NCBI RefSeq assembly: GCF_000422425.1
Contig: NZ_KE383832.1
Span: 62,628 to 126,627, forward strand
Source: Oceanospirillum beijerinckii DSM 7166
GTDB taxonomy: Bacteria > Pseudomonadota > Gammaproteobacteria > Pseudomonadales > Halomonadaceae
Reading direction: 5' to 3'
Length of the DNA: 64,000 bases
In this document: in pieces, positions 1 through 9,674 of the stretch
Layout of the letters: each line of letters begins with the position of its first letter
Numbering within the stretch: the stretch's first letter is position 1
Made by a program: the position numbers and the translations under genes
Notes under the pieces: generated by a model
Told to the model about the DNA's origin: nothing
Databases searched by the model: none
The model's input: only the letters and a program-made list of their open reading frames with translations

Positions 1-1
1 G

Positions 2-109
2 GCGATTCAGGCGGGCCAGAATCCTCGTGTAATTGAAGATATGTTGCGTACCTACTTGCCTGCCGGCACCCGGGATGATGCAAGTTTTGATCAGCCAGCG
101 GCCGGGTGA
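2..109 (+). CDS. pomA: PomA/MotA flagellar stator subunit, C-terminal end only
   Basis: Only the last 35 codons are present; the gene runs in from the left edge and stops at TGA 107-109. The visible tail reads AIQAGQNPRVIEDMLRTYLP, which matches the cytoplasmic C-terminus of PomA/MotA (peptidoglycan-anchored ion channel of the flagellar motor, inner membrane). The following gene is pomB, the usual partner, 130 bp downstream, so the two probably form one operon. The identification rests on this short match plus the neighbour; sodium versus proton coupling cannot be judged from this piece. Confidence 0.8.
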   Translation, partial: AIQAGQNPRVIEDMLRTYLPAGTRDDASFDQPAAG

Positions 110-239
110 CGTTGATAAGACTATTTATGGATGGGCCAGAGTATCGCTCTGGCTCTGTCATTTAGGTACAGGGTTGTATAGATCGGTAAGTCCTTCAAGT
201 TGATCCCCCCTGTTGAGTGATTTGTTATAGGAGCAGTTT

Positions 240-1163
240 ATGTCCGATGAAGCAGAAGAGTGCGAATGCCCCGCAGGGATACCTGCCTGGGTAATGACCT
301 TTGCTGACTTGATGTCGCTGCTGATGTGTTTCTTCGTGCTTCTGTTGTCTTTTTCTGAGATGGACATCATTAAATTTAAGCGTCTGGCAGGTGAAATGAG
401 AAATGCTTATGGTGTTCAGAAGCAGGTGCGTGTAGAAGCTGTGCCCATGGGTACCAGTATCATTATGCAAAACTACACACCGGGTAAACCTGAGCCAAAC
501 CCTTTGGAGATGATTCAGCAAAAATCTACGGAGCAGGAACCCAATTTACGCACGGAAAGTGTAAATACAGTGACTGAGAAGGAGCAGCAGACAGAAGCAG
601 ATGCAGAGGCGATTGCTCGTATTCTGAAAGAAGAGATTGAAGAAGGTAAGATTCAGGTTGAAAGTCGGCGCCGTAACATCATTATTCGTGTAGAAGAGAA
701 AGGCTCTTTCTCTCCGGGTAGCGCTGTGTTATCAGAGCAGTTCGAACTGATAATGGATAAGATTCGTAAGGCACTGGCTGCAACGCCGGGTAAGATTACG
801 ATTGAAGGCCATACCGACGATATTCCGATTAATACTGAGCGTTTTCGTTCAAACTGGGATCTGTCCTCTGCTCGTGCGGCATCGGTCGCTTATGAGTTGG
901 AACTCGATGATCTGGTTACGCCCGACCGTATGAAGGTTATAGGATATGCGGATACCAAGCCTATTGTGCCTAATGAGAACCGTGAGAACCGGGCAAAAAA
1001 CCGTCGGGTAGAAATTATCGTCGACCAGGGTGAAAGCGAAGAAAATGATGCGATTAGCTTCCTGGATAAAGAAAATAAAGACGCCGTTGAGAAAGGTGAA
1101 ACCGAGATCAATATGGAAATTGAAGAGCGGGTCTTTGAGCTGAAACCTGATGAGGTGTTCTAG
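240..1163 (+). CDS. pomB: PomB/MotB flagellar stator protein, OmpA-type
   Basis: This is the stator subunit that pairs with PomA and anchors the ion channel to peptidoglycan. Residues about 16-38 form a single membrane helix containing the ion-conducting aspartate (TFADLMSLL, D23). A linker follows, and residues about 150-265 are an OmpA/MotB peptidoglycan-binding domain with the motif IEGHTDDIPI. The N-terminal C8/C10 pair and overall sequence resemble PomB (sodium-type) more than E. coli MotB. The acidic C-terminal tail after the OmpA fold is family-variable. An AGGAG about 7 bases before ATG supports the start. A terminator follows the gene. Confidence 0.92.
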   Translation: MSDEAEECECPAGIPAWVMTFADLMSLLMCFFVLLLSFSEMDIIKFKRLAGEMRNAYGVQKQVRVEAVPMGTSIIMQNYTPGKPEPNPLEMIQQKSTEQEPNLRTESVNTVTEKEQQTEADAEAIARILKEEIEEGKIQVESRRRNIIIRVEEKGSFSPGSAVLSEQFELIMDKIRKALAATPGKITIEGHTDDIPINTERFRSNWDLSSARAASVAYELELDDLVTPDRMKVIGYADTKPIVPNENRENRAKNRRVEIIVDQGESEENDAISFLDKENKDAVEKGETEINMEIEERVFELKPDEVF

Positions 1164-1218
1164 ATTGTTTTAATTGAGTCTGGAATCTGATCATATCTTA
1201 TATTGTTGCTTAATAGAG

Positions 1219-1250
1219 AGCCTGGGTGGTTTGGCTGCCCGGGCTTTTTT
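1219..1250 (+). terminator. Rho-independent terminator after pomB
   Basis: An 8-bp stem (AGCCTGGG with CCCGGGCT, one G-U pair) is followed directly by TTTTTT. It lies 56 bp after the pomB stop on the same strand. There is no T-run on the opposite strand, so it serves pomB and not the converging kinase gene. Confidence 0.8.
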
Positions 1251-1395
1251 ATATCTGTTCTCTTGCAAACCGTGATGGTGTCTATGGCTTTTCAGGGTTG
1301 TGCTGCGAGCAGGGGCGGTAGAGATAATTTCGGTGTCGCCCAATGTTGCGCTGATAAAGGGCGGGTAATGCAAGGAGGTGGATATCGTCTGCGTT

Positions 1396-2955
1396 TTATA
1401 TTACTTGTCTAAAGCCAGAGGAAATAGGTGATAGTCTGGTAGTGGTAGTATTGCCATTTTCAATCAGGCTTACTGGAGGTTCGTAGGGGAGTTCAATGCT
1501 AAAGGTGCTGCCCTTATTGACTTCACTTTGCACGCGAATTTTGCCGGCAAGCAATTGAATCAGGCGCAGGCAAATGGATAGGCCGAGGCCATTGCCCTCA
1601 ATGTTGTATTTGTCAGTGTGTGCTCGGGTAAAGGGATCAAACAAGCTATCCAGGCGGTCCGGTGGTATGCCAACGCCGGTATCGCATATATCAATGCATA
1701 TCTTATCGGCCTGAGGTGTGATGTTGATATTAAGCTGACCATTGGGTTTATTGTATTTGATTCCGTTGCTGATCAGATTGATCAAAATCTGCTTCAGGCG
1801 ATGAGGGTCGGTTAGTATCTTGTCACTGTTGGGTTCGGATAGCTCGGATAGGGTTAGCATAATGTTTTGTTTGTCAGCCAGGCTTTGTAGCATGCTGCAG
1901 GTATCAGAGGCTAGTTGATGTACGTTTACTGGGCCTAGGTGTAATTCAATATTGCCGGATTCAATATGGCTCAGATCCAGTACTTCGTTGATCAGGTGTA
2001 GCAAATGGCCGCTGGCATGATCAATCTCATCAATACAGTCTCGCTGTTCCTCATTCAGTCCATCATCGGTGGCGAGTAATTGGCTAAAGCCTATGATGGC
2101 ATTAAGCGGGGTTCGAAGTTCATGGCTGATGCGGGACAGGAAGTAAGATTTTGCTTCGTTTGCTCTTTGGGCTTCAATGCGGGCCTTCTCCGTCTGGTTG
2201 AACTGATCCTGTAGCTTAAGGCTGTTGCGTATACGAAGTAATAGTTCTTCGTGATCAATGGGCTTCAGGAGAAAGTCATTGGCCCCTGATTTGATCATGC
2301 GTGCAGCAATGCTTTTTTCGTTAAATGCTGAGATGGAGATAATGGGCAGGCTGTTTGCGTCTCGAATTTTGCGAATTCTGGGGATCAGTTGGCTGCCATC
2401 TAAATCAGGTAAGATATAGTCGATCAATGTCAGAGTGATATCTGTCTGTTCTTTGATGATATCGATCGCTTCAGAGGCAGTGTTGCAGGTAGATACCCGG
2501 TAGTTCTGACTGGAGAGTAAGCGATGAGCAAAGCCGCAAAAAGCAGGGGAGTCATCAATAATCAGGATTTTGTGCCGGTTGTTGTCTTTGAGTTGATCGA
2601 TCAGGCCTGCAACGTCTGAGAAGCAGTTTACGTCTTTGGGGAAATAATCGACGATATTAAGCTGAAGGGCTCTTTCTCTGTCTGAATCGGTTGCAGTGGA
2701 TGTCAGTACAATAACGGGGATATTATGCCTGAGTGTATCCTTGATCAGTTCACCGCGAGTGGCATCAGGAAGTTCATAACCGCTTACCACAACAAGCCAG
2801 TCCTGGCTGTGTTCAATGTAATAATTGGCTTCGGCTCGGCTGCTGGCTGTGAGAATTTCAGCTTCAAAATTACACTTGGCCTGAATCGCTTCTCTGAGAA
2901 TATTCAGAAAAAATGGTGAGTTATCAACCAGTAGGATTCGATTGGATTGAGCCAT
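1396..2955 (-). CDS. Soluble hybrid histidine kinase with two N-terminal receiver domains
   Basis: The order is receiver 1 (about residues 6-122), receiver 2 (about 128-247), a HisKA dimerisation domain (HELRTPLN, H278) and a HATPase_c domain with N, G1 and G2 boxes (NLISNGIKYN, DTGVGIP, GNGLGLSI). There is no membrane segment or sensor domain, so it is probably cytoplasmic. Receiver 2 keeps the phospho-aspartate (LIDYILPD, D179) and the KP pair. In receiver 1 the aligned position is glycine (SGYELPD, G59), so it looks like a pseudo-receiver. The ATG at 2955 is preferred because it starts right before the receiver fold; an in-frame TTG at 2976 is possible. No cognate regulator gene is adjacent. 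Its signal and output are unknown. Confidence 0.85.
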   Translation of the reverse strand: MAQSNRILLVDNSPFFLNILREAIQAKCNFEAEILTASSRAEANYYIEHSQDWLVVVSGYELPDATRGELIKDTLRHNIPVIVLTSTATDSDRERALQLNIVDYFPKDVNCFSDVAGLIDQLKDNNRHKILIIDDSPAFCGFAHRLLSSQNYRVSTCNTASEAIDIIKEQTDITLTLIDYILPDLDGSQLIPRIRKIRDANSLPIISISAFNEKSIAARMIKSGANDFLLKPIDHEELLLRIRNSLKLQDQFNQTEKARIEAQRANEAKSYFLSRISHELRTPLNAIIGFSQLLATDDGLNEEQRDCIDEIDHASGHLLHLINEVLDLSHIESGNIELHLGPVNVHQLASDTCSMLQSLADKQNIMLTLSELSEPNSDKILTDPHRLKQILINLISNGIKYNKPNGQLNINITPQADKICIDICDTGVGIPPDRLDSLFDPFTRAHTDKYNIEGNGLGLSICLRLIQLLAGKIRVQSEVNKGSTFSIELPYEPPVSLIENGNTTTTRLSPISSGFRQVI

Positions 2956-3108
2956 AGCCAGGTGCGCAGCCGTCAAGGAGTCGTTGGGTTTTATAGTTTA
3001 TGTAATGAATATAGGCTTTAAAAGCATTTATTGCTCAGCTTTGAAAAGCTTAGGGTGTCGTTGTTGTGATAAGTAATAAAACAAGGTGAGGATTGCATCG
3101 GGGAGATG

Positions 3109-3184
<76 letters not shown>

Positions 3185-3226
3185 AGGATATTCTGCAATT
3201 TAAAGCAAGGGGTGACGCAAGAGAAA

Positions 3227-3302
<76 letters not shown>

Positions 3303-3313
3303 CCATTAAGAGA

Positions 3314-3388
3314 TGGCTGGGGTACCAGGATTCGAACCTGGGAATGCCGATACCAAAAACCGGTGCCTTACCGCTTGGCGATACCCCA
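3314..3388 (-). tRNA. tRNA-Gln (anticodon TTG)
   Basis: A 75-nt cloverleaf with encoded CCA on the minus strand; acceptor TGGGGTA, anticodon loop TTTTGGT giving TTG. The anticodon stem has one G-U pair. It is the second gene of the tRNA operon. Confidence 0.95.
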
Positions 3389-3398
3389 ACATCTTAAA

Positions 3399-3474
3399 TG
3401 GTGCCCGGAGACAGAATCGAACTGCCGACACGGGGATTTTCAATCCCCTGCTCTACCGACTGAGCTATCCGGGC
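3399..3474 (-). tRNA. tRNA-Phe (anticodon GAA)
   Basis: A 76-nt cloverleaf with encoded CCA on the minus strand; acceptor GCCCGGA, anticodon loop TTGAAAA giving GAA. It is the promoter-proximal gene of the operon. Confidence 0.95.
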
Positions 3475-3484
3475 GACGGGGCGT

Positions 3485-3513
3485 ATTAAACAATAAGGCC
3501 GGTTTTCCGTCAA
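3485..3513 (-). promoter_or_regulatory. Sigma-70 promoter of the tRNA operon
   Basis: On the minus strand TTGACG (3513-3508) and TTTAAT (3490-3485) are separated by exactly 17 bases. They are followed by a GC-rich discriminator (ACGCCCC) just before tRNA-Phe. A GC-rich discriminator is typical of stringently controlled stable-RNA promoters. An A/T-rich tract lies directly upstream of the -35 box, where an UP element would sit. Confidence 0.8.
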
Positions 3514-3566
3514 CATTTTTTTTAAAAAAAATTAAGTTTTTTTCAAAACAATTCAGCAGCTTATTG

Positions 3567-3848
3567 TTAGCTCGCGTTTTCTGGTGGTACGTAACCCTCT
3601 ACAGGCTCCAGATCATCCGCATTTGCGAAAAACTTCTCCATTTCCGCGCTTAAGAAAGCCCGGGCTTCCGGGCTCATCATATTCAGGCGTTTCTCATTGA
3701 TCAGCATGGTTTGATATTTTTGCCACTCCTGCCAGGCCTGTTTCGATACGCTGGATACAATCTCCTGACCCTTAGCGCCAGGAAAAGGAGGAAAGTCGAG
3801 TGCTTCCATCTCTTTTTGATATTTTTTGCAAAATACGCTGTTGCTCAT
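3567..3848 (-). CDS. yggX: Fe(2+)-trafficking protein YggX
   Basis: The 93-residue length is normal for YggX, a small cytoplasmic protein linked to protection of iron-sulphur clusters against oxidants. The conserved Cys7 (SVFCKKYQ), the LDFPPFPG segment and the [14 protein letters not shown] helix are all present. It lies just downstream of mutY on the same strand, a frequent pairing; MutY itself carries a 4Fe-4S cluster. Confidence 0.95.
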   Translation of the reverse strand: MSNSVFCKKYQKEMEALDFPPFPGAKGQEIVSSVSKQAWQEWQKYQTMLINEKRLNMMSPEARAFLSAEMEKFFANADDLEPVEGYVPPENAS

Positions 3849-3934
3849 TGTGATGCCCTTAATGTTATTGGTCTTGTCATTTTTCCCGCAGCGAGTACAA
3901 GTATGGCTCTGCGGGTTTTGATTTGTACCGTGCG

Positions 3935-5005
3935 TTAAAAAAGTTGATTTAAAAACTGATCGGAGTGTAGCAGTTTATGTATGGGGCCTGGCAAACCGAT
4001 CTCATCCGGTTGATTGGGGTTGTACCAGCAGCTCTGTCCGTCCTGGAGCAGATTGATATCCGTTAAGGTGTTTTGATAGATCTCCGCTTGCAGGGTGAAG
4101 TGCGAGAATTGATGGGTTAGCTTGCCGTGCAGCAGATAGTCTTCAGGTTGTTCGTGTGGAAACAGCTGCTGGAGCCGTTCTTTTTCTGGCAGACTCCATA
4201 ATCCTCCCCAAATGCCTGTGGCCGGTCTCTGTTCCAGAAAGATTTCACCCTGTTTATTTTGCAGGATATAAAGCTTTACGCTGCGGACAGGGCGTTCCTT
4301 TTTCGGCTTTGGTGCCGGGAAGTCATGCTGACTGGCAGTGCGCTTGGCAGCGCAGAAAGGCTCTAAGGGGCATTGATCACAGAGCGGGTTTCTGCGGGTG
4401 CAGACAATCGCTCCGAGATCCATCACTGCCTGGGTATAATCTGCACAGCGAGTTTCAGGCGTATAGTGTTCTGCCAGCTGCCAAAGCTGTTTCTGAACAC
4501 GAGTTGTGCCGGGCCAGCCCGGTATGCAATGTAAGCGAGCCAGAAAGCGTTTTACATTACCGTCCAGAATCGGTGCATAGCGGTTCTGGGATATAGATAG
4601 GATAGCCCCAGCGGTGGAGCGCCCAATGCCTGGCAGGTCGGCTAAGGCATCCACTTCGGCTGGAAACTTCCCTTGATACTGTTCACACACCCTTTGCGCG
4701 CATTTATGCAGATTGCGAGCCCGAGCGTAATAGCCTAATCCGGTCCATAGGTGCAGCACTTCGTCAATATCAGCGGCGGCCAGGTCTTCGACTTTAGGAA
4801 AGCGCTCAGTGAAGCGTTCAAAGTAGGGAATGACAGTGGCAACCTGGGTCTGTTGCAGCATCACCTCGGATAACCAGACCCGATAAGCGCTGCGTTCAAA
4901 CTGCCAAGGCAGGTTTTTACGCCCGTGTTGATCAAACCAGCTTAAAATCGCTGAAGAGATCTGTTCTGAAGGATAAAATTGCAGGTTTGCGTTATCAGTA
5001 TTCAC
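3935..5005 (-). CDS. mutY: A/G-specific adenine DNA glycosylase MutY
   Basis: MutY removes adenine mispaired with 8-oxoguanine. The N-terminal glycosylase domain has the helix-hairpin-helix [16 protein letters not shown] and the catalytic Asp in [10 protein letters not shown]. Four cysteines with C-x6-C-x2-C-x5-C spacing ([17 protein letters not shown]) bind the 4Fe-4S cluster. Residues after about 225 form the NUDIX-like 8-oxoG recognition domain. The length of 356 is normal. A terminator separates it from asmA upstream, so transcription probably begins in the short gap near 5010-5030 and continues into yggX. Confidence 0.96.
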   Translation of the reverse strand: MNTDNANLQFYPSEQISSAILSWFDQHGRKNLPWQFERSAYRVWLSEVMLQQTQVATVIPYFERFTERFPKVEDLAAADIDEVLHLWTGLGYYARARNLHKCAQRVCEQYQGKFPAEVDALADLPGIGRSTAGAILSISQNRYAPILDGNVKRFLARLHCIPGWPGTTRVQKQLWQLAEHYTPETRCADYTQAVMDLGAIVCTRRNPLCDQCPLEPFCAAKRTASQHDFPAPKPKKERPVRSVKLYILQNKQGEIFLEQRPATGIWGGLWSLPEKERLQQLFPHEQPEDYLLHGKLTHQFSHFTLQAEIYQNTLTDINLLQDGQSCWYNPNQPDEIGLPGPIHKLLHSDQFLNQLF

Positions 5006-5032
5006 AGTCTTTATAAGGTTTTTATGGGTGAT

Positions 5033-5064
5033 AAAAAAGGCCAGTCTGATACGACTGGCCTTTT
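5033..5064 (-). terminator. Terminator after asmA
   Basis: A perfect 10-bp stem (AAGGCCAGTC with GACTGGCCTT) around a 6-base loop lies between asmA and mutY. On the minus strand it ends in TTTTTT, fitting termination of asmA; the plus-strand side also has TTTT. Confidence 0.85.
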
Positions 5065-5164
5065 GTTTTACGTCTTGTTTTGCATTTTAGAGAGTCACGT
5101 AACTTAAATAGTTTGTGCAGCAGTAAAGACGCATGAGTGCTGTTATTGTGCGTTGAAAGCGGCC

Positions 5165-7594
5165 TTAGTTAAAGAGTCCTTTAAAGGCTTTCTCCAGCTC
5201 TTTTTTGGCTTTGTCTTCCAGCTTTTGCTCAGCCTTTTCTGTTTCCTCTTTTAGCTTGGCTTTCAGCTTGGCTTCCTCTTTTTTCAAGGCTGCTTTGGCT
5301 TCTGCTTCGGCAATATTGGCTAAAGAATCACCAATAGAGGAAGCATCCAGACCACAGCTCATATCAAAAGGTTCGCCATAGTGGCCTTTACAGGCGACGG
5401 GCCAGCGTACGGATTTCAGATTTTTATCCACGATACAGATCTTATCGTGCGCATCGGTAATCTGAGCGCCCAGATTATAGTCAAACAAGCTCTTAGGCAG
5501 GTTCACAGTACCAAACCCCGTCATTTTGATGCCGGGAATGGCCACCGTCATATTCTCATTATTGCCGACACCCTGAGTGAAACGCATATTGCCTGAGATT
5601 GAGGAGAACTGAGTGTCTGCAGGCCAGGTCTCAAGTTGAGCTTTCCCACTTAAGGCGTCGCATAGCTCCCGTGAAATATTTACTCCCAGAAATGCGCCAT
5701 TCAGAATATTAAAGTTCGCATCGCCATTCAGATTGGCCAGGATAGTACTCATCCGGTTAGTCTGTGTGGTCATATCGGCTTTAAAGTGCGCGGCCCCGGC
5801 CATCTGGCTAAACTCCGCTGCTGTTGTGAGCAGTGGGTTAAGCTGAATGCCATCAGTACGGTTACTGAACTGCATCTGAATCGGTGTTTTATTCAGGTTT
5901 AACTGCGCCGTATTTTTGATCTTACCTTTATACAGCTCTGCATTGGCAGCTTTTAGCTTGATCAGACCTTTGTTGGCATCCAGATCCAGCAGGATATTGC
6001 TGATAGGGTGTTTTTTTACCACCAGATTGCCCACAGTGATCTTAGCTTTTGCCTGCAGCGGTTTTAAAGCATCCACAGGAATCAGGTCGCTTTCTTCTGT
6101 AGAAGGGGGTTGAGGAGTGGGTTGGTCTGTTTTTTCCGTTTCAGGAGCCTCTGAAACGGGAGGTAGATAACGGTCCAGATCAATTTGATCCAGGTTCAGG
6201 GTGGCAAACATCGCTTGGGTATTCAGATTGATACCCGTTTGACCGGTCAACAGGCTTTGATCCGCTGCCAGTTGGATATCTTGCAAGCTGGCGACGTTAT
6301 TGTTTAGCGACAAGTTGGTGGTAAGAGCGAAATGATTCAAAACACTGTTGTCTGCCATCTCGGGCAACTGAATATTTAACCGTTGCAGCAACTCTTTCGG
6401 GCTAAAGGATGTGATTTGCAGTTGCCCAGTCGCCTTAGGGTTATCTAATAGCTGTTTGATTGTGGCTTGTACGCCGATATTAATCTCTGCCAAGCTGATT
6501 TGGGTGTTGTTCAAGACAGCTTGTTGCTTCTGTAAATCAGCACTGGCGCTTGAACTGAGCTGTAGGTTGAGCGGCTGGTCACCGGTTAGCTGAGATTTTA
6601 CGCTGCCATTGGCGATCAGTTTGCTGAGTTGATAAATCTGCTGGTTAAGATTTAGCGCTGCATCGGCTTGCAGGGTCATATCAATCTGAGCGTTATCATT
6701 CTCTGCCAGTGGATAACTGAGACCGTTCAGTGTAATGCCCAGGTCGGAAACCTGAATATCACCACTTTGCATCTGTGCCTTGATATTACTTTGTAACTGC
6801 ACATTAAATGGCTCTGGACTCACCAGTGGTGTTTGCGCATTCAGGTCTAACTGAAGCTGCTCCAATTGATAGATCTGTTGTGCCAGATTGAGGTAAACCT
6901 GACTACTCAGTTGAAGCTTTGCGTTCAAATCGGGGTTTGAACTACTGATCTCGGTGCTCAGTGTGACAGGAAAAGCCTGGCCTAAAGTAATACGGTCGCT
7001 ATGCAGGTCCAGCTGTTTGATCTGAGCCGATAGGTTTTGACTGTGATCGGTATAGTTCAGCCGGGTATTGGTGATATCGATGCCTGCGACTGCTAGCGCA
7101 AATGCTGGCGGTGCTGAACCGTCTGTATCTTGTGGTGTTTCGGTTTGTGGTGTTGATTGGTCCTGAGTCGATTTCTGTGGATCAGCAGGGGCAGGAATAA
7201 AGGCCTGCCAGTTACCCCGGCCATTTTTATCCACTTCCAGATCGGCGTATAGACCATCCAGAACGATACGATCTACTTCTACGTTGCCACTCAATAGCGG
7301 CATAAGCTTCAGTTTTACACCGGCTTGGTTGACTTCAGCAAAGGGCTGCTGAGCATCTCTGTTATCAGGGTGAAGTACTTTTACGCCTTCGATACTGGCA
7401 CCAAGCCAGGGAAATACAGTGACTTCAATATCACCATTCAGCTGCAAAGGCACACCGGCCTTTTCCGCTTGCTCAATAATCAGCGGTTTATAGCTATTAG
7501 CATCAAAAAACTGGGTCAGATAGACTATCACCAGTGCCAAAATAGCGATCAGGCCTATCAATATATAAGCCAGAGGTTTTAACAGAGTTCGCAC
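5165..7594 (-). CDS. asmA: AsmA family protein
   Basis: An 809-residue protein with one N-terminal membrane helix (about residues 8-27, ILIGLIAILALVIVYL), the AsmA N-terminal signature (FPWLGASIEGVKV) and a long periplasmic beta-rich region. The C-terminus has a charged Lys/Glu-rich helix (about 765-809). AsmA-like proteins belong to the repeating beta-groove lipid-transport families acting between inner and outer membrane. A Pro/Thr/Gln-rich spacer sits near residues 135-165 and another near 480-505. It is followed by its own terminator. The precise cargo cannot be told from sequence. Confidence 0.9.
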   Translation of the reverse strand: MRTLLKPLAYILIGLIAILALVIVYLTQFFDANSYKPLIIEQAEKAGVPLQLNGDIEVTVFPWLGASIEGVKVLHPDNRDAQQPFAEVNQAGVKLKLMPLLSGNVEVDRIVLDGLYADLEVDKNGRGNWQAFIPAPADPQKSTQDQSTPQTETPQDTDGSAPPAFALAVAGIDITNTRLNYTDHSQNLSAQIKQLDLHSDRITLGQAFPVTLSTEISSSNPDLNAKLQLSSQVYLNLAQQIYQLEQLQLDLNAQTPLVSPEPFNVQLQSNIKAQMQSGDIQVSDLGITLNGLSYPLAENDNAQIDMTLQADAALNLNQQIYQLSKLIANGSVKSQLTGDQPLNLQLSSSASADLQKQQAVLNNTQISLAEINIGVQATIKQLLDNPKATGQLQITSFSPKELLQRLNIQLPEMADNSVLNHFALTTNLSLNNNVASLQDIQLAADQSLLTGQTGINLNTQAMFATLNLDQIDLDRYLPPVSEAPETEKTDQPTPQPPSTEESDLIPVDALKPLQAKAKITVGNLVVKKHPISNILLDLDANKGLIKLKAANAELYKGKIKNTAQLNLNKTPIQMQFSNRTDGIQLNPLLTTAAEFSQMAGAAHFKADMTTQTNRMSTILANLNGDANFNILNGAFLGVNISRELCDALSGKAQLETWPADTQFSSISGNMRFTQGVGNNENMTVAIPGIKMTGFGTVNLPKSLFDYNLGAQITDAHDKICIVDKNLKSVRWPVACKGHYGEPFDMSCGLDASSIGDSLANIAEAEAKAALKKEEAKLKAKLKEETEKAEQKLEDKAKKELEKAFKGLFN

Positions 7595-7696
7595 AGCAAT
7601 CCCTTCCTTGCTTGATGTTCTTGCTTAGCTCTTTATTGTCTCAGTGCTTGTGCTGAATACCAGGCTGGCATAGAGCCAAAAAAGAGCGGCTGAAAG

Positions 7697-8164
7697 CTAG
7701 GCTGATGTAGTCAGCTGATAATAGTCATCTTGCTCGTTTAACTGATAGCCCATCCGTTGCAAAATAATATGATCCGGAGCTACCAGATCCTGTTTGGCGG
7801 CAATCAGGTTTTGTTGTTGCTCTTTGCCTTTTAGCGCAATCAACTCCAGTAAACGGCTGCCGACACGGCGGCGGCGGGTGACCTTGCGTACACAGAAGTG
7901 AGACAGCGACCAGACATTATCTTGCTGCCCAATCACAACAGCACCAATCAGGCGTTCATTAAACAATGCACAATAAAAACTATAGGTCGGATTATCCAAT
8001 ATAGCCTGGACAAACTGCGCAGGAAGCAGTGGTGACTCCTGATGTTGATCCAGAGCAGCCGGCAGTTTAAGACGCTCTGGTTGAGCATCCTGATAAATCT
8101 TTTCCAGTTGTTCAATCAGGGCTGGATCTGACGTTTCAGCAACCACTTGCAGCAATACGGGCAT
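7697..8164 (-). CDS. GNAT-fold protein, PanZ-like acetyl-CoA sensor family
   Basis: A 155-residue protein with a GNAT fold: the acetyl-CoA-binding segment is VRKVTRRRRVGSRLLELI (about residues 92-110). The PanZ family activates the pantothenate enzyme PanD in E. coli, but this match is by general pattern only and panD is not in the window. The start at 8164 is chosen because GGAG lies at the right distance upstream; the longer in-frame opening from 8239 has no such signal. It is divergent from hisB, sharing a 220-bp intergenic region. Confidence 0.65.
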   Translation of the reverse strand: MPVLLQVVAETSDPALIEQLEKIYQDAQPERLKLPAALDQHQESPLLPAQFVQAILDNPTYSFYCALFNERLIGAVVIGQQDNVWSLSHFCVRKVTRRRRVGSRLLELIALKGKEQQQNLIAAKQDLVAPDHIILQRMGYQLNEQDDYYQLTTSA

Positions 8165-8384
8165 AACAATCTCCAAAACATAGGCACAAATATACGTTTT
8201 ATCTGTGCTAACTGGTGTTGCATTGTAGCGGATAGACACCAGTATTCTCTATAATTCCCCTTTCAATTTGATAATAGCCATCGAAACAAACGCATTTCGA
8301 TCTCCTCTATCCGTGATTAGAGTATATCGACAGTGACCCGCTGAGCCATTTGTTTCGGTGCTTAAGCATCCTCCGGAGATCATA

Positions 8385-8978
8385 ATGGCGGAGCGTACCG
8401 CAAGCGTAGAGCGTAACACCCTGGAGACCCAGATTAAGGTTTCCGTGAATCTTGATGGCACAGGTCAACTGAATATTGATACTGGCGTGCCTTTTCTTGA
8501 GCATATGATCGACCAGATTGCCCGTCATGGCCTGATCGATATGGACATTGTTGCCAAAGGTGACAACCATATTGATGATCACCATACCGTAGAAGATCTG
8601 GGCATTACCCTGGGTCAGGCATTTGCCAAAGCCGTAGGCGATAAAAAAGGCATGACCCGTTATGGTCATGCCTATGTGCCTCTGGATGAAGCCCTGTCTC
8701 GTGTCGTGATCGACTTCTCCGGTCGTCCGGGCCTGTTTATGGATGTGGAGTACACCCGTGCCAGTATCGGTAGATTTGATACCCAACTGTTTTCAGAATT
8801 CTTCCATGGCTTTGTTAATCACGCCGGTGTAACCATGCATATTGATAACCTGAAGGGTTACAACGCGCACCATCAGGCGGAAACCATCTTTAAAGCCTTT
8901 GGTCGTGCCCTGCGCATGGCGCTGGCGGAAGATCCTCGTATGGCCGGTATGATGCCATCGACCAAAGGCAGCCTGTAA
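8385..8978 (+). CDS. hisB: Imidazoleglycerol-phosphate dehydratase HisB
   Basis: A 197-residue monofunctional IGP dehydratase (histidine pathway, sixth step). The metal-binding motifs are [34 protein letters not shown] and [12 protein letters not shown]. The ATG at 8385 has GGAG 7 bases upstream and gives the usual N-terminus ([12 protein letters not shown]), so the longer GTG reading from 8358 is rejected. It starts the hisB-hisH-hisF group, 36 bp before hisH. Confidence 0.96.
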   Translation: MAERTASVERNTLETQIKVSVNLDGTGQLNIDTGVPFLEHMIDQIARHGLIDMDIVAKGDNHIDDHHTVEDLGITLGQAFAKAVGDKKGMTRYGHAYVPLDEALSRVVIDFSGRPGLFMDVEYTRASIGRFDTQLFSEFFHGFVNHAGVTMHIDNLKGYNAHHQAETIFKAFGRALRMALAEDPRMAGMMPSTKGSL

Positions 8979-9014
8979 GGCTGTCTCTGACACTGTGTAA
9001 TACAGGACAAAGCA

Positions 9015-9674
9015 ATGAAAACAATTGCAGTAATTGACTACGGTATGGGCAATCTGCACTCCGTATCCAAAGCGCTGGAGCACGTGGCCAACGATCAGCA
9101 GGTGATCGTGACTTCTGACCCGGAAGTGATCCGCAATGCTGAACACGTAGTACTGCCGGGTGTGGGCGCGATCCGCGACTGTATGGCTGAAATCCGTCGT
9201 TTAGGCGTTGATAAAGTCGTACAGGAAAATATCGCTTCCGGTAAACCTTTCCTGGGCATCTGTGTTGGTTATCAGGCACTGATGCAGGACAGTGAAGAGA
9301 ACGGTGGTGTGGATTGCCTGGGTCAGTTTGATGGCCATGTCCGCTTCTTTGGTGAATCTCTGGTGGATGAAGCCGGTGAGAAACTGAAAGTACCTCACAT
9401 GGGTTGGAACAAAGTCAAACAGACCCGCAGCCATCCTCTGTGGCAAGGCATTGAAGACGATGCCCGCTTCTATTTTGTGCATAGCTACTATGTTGAAGCC
9501 GGTCAGAGTGATCAGGTGATTGGCGAAACGGTTTATGGCAAAACCTGCCATGTGGCTCTGGCACACGATAACGTGGTTGCCGTGCAGTTCCACCCTGAGA
9601 AAAGTCACCATGCCGGTTTGCAGCTGCTGAAGAACTTTGCCGAATGGGATGGAAAGTTGGATGGCAAGCTGTAA
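9015..9674 (+). CDS. hisH: Imidazole glycerol phosphate synthase, glutaminase subunit HisH
   Basis: A class I glutamine amidotransferase that feeds ammonia to HisF. The nucleophile is C83 in LGICVGYQ and the His/Glu pair is in [10 protein letters not shown] near residue 197. The oxyanion motif PGVGA is at about 48-52. The length of 219 is normal. In related gammaproteobacteria hisA normally follows; here hisF follows instead after 282 bp of non-coding sequence. Confidence 0.95.
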   Translation: MKTIAVIDYGMGNLHSVSKALEHVANDQQVIVTSDPEVIRNAEHVVLPGVGAIRDCMAEIRRLGVDKVVQENIASGKPFLGICVGYQALMQDSEENGGVDCLGQFDGHVRFFGESLVDEAGEKLKVPHMGWNKVKQTRSHPLWQGIEDDARFYFVHSYYVEAGQSDQVIGETVYGKTCHVALAHDNVVAVQFHPEKSHHAGLQLLKNFAEWDGKLDGKL

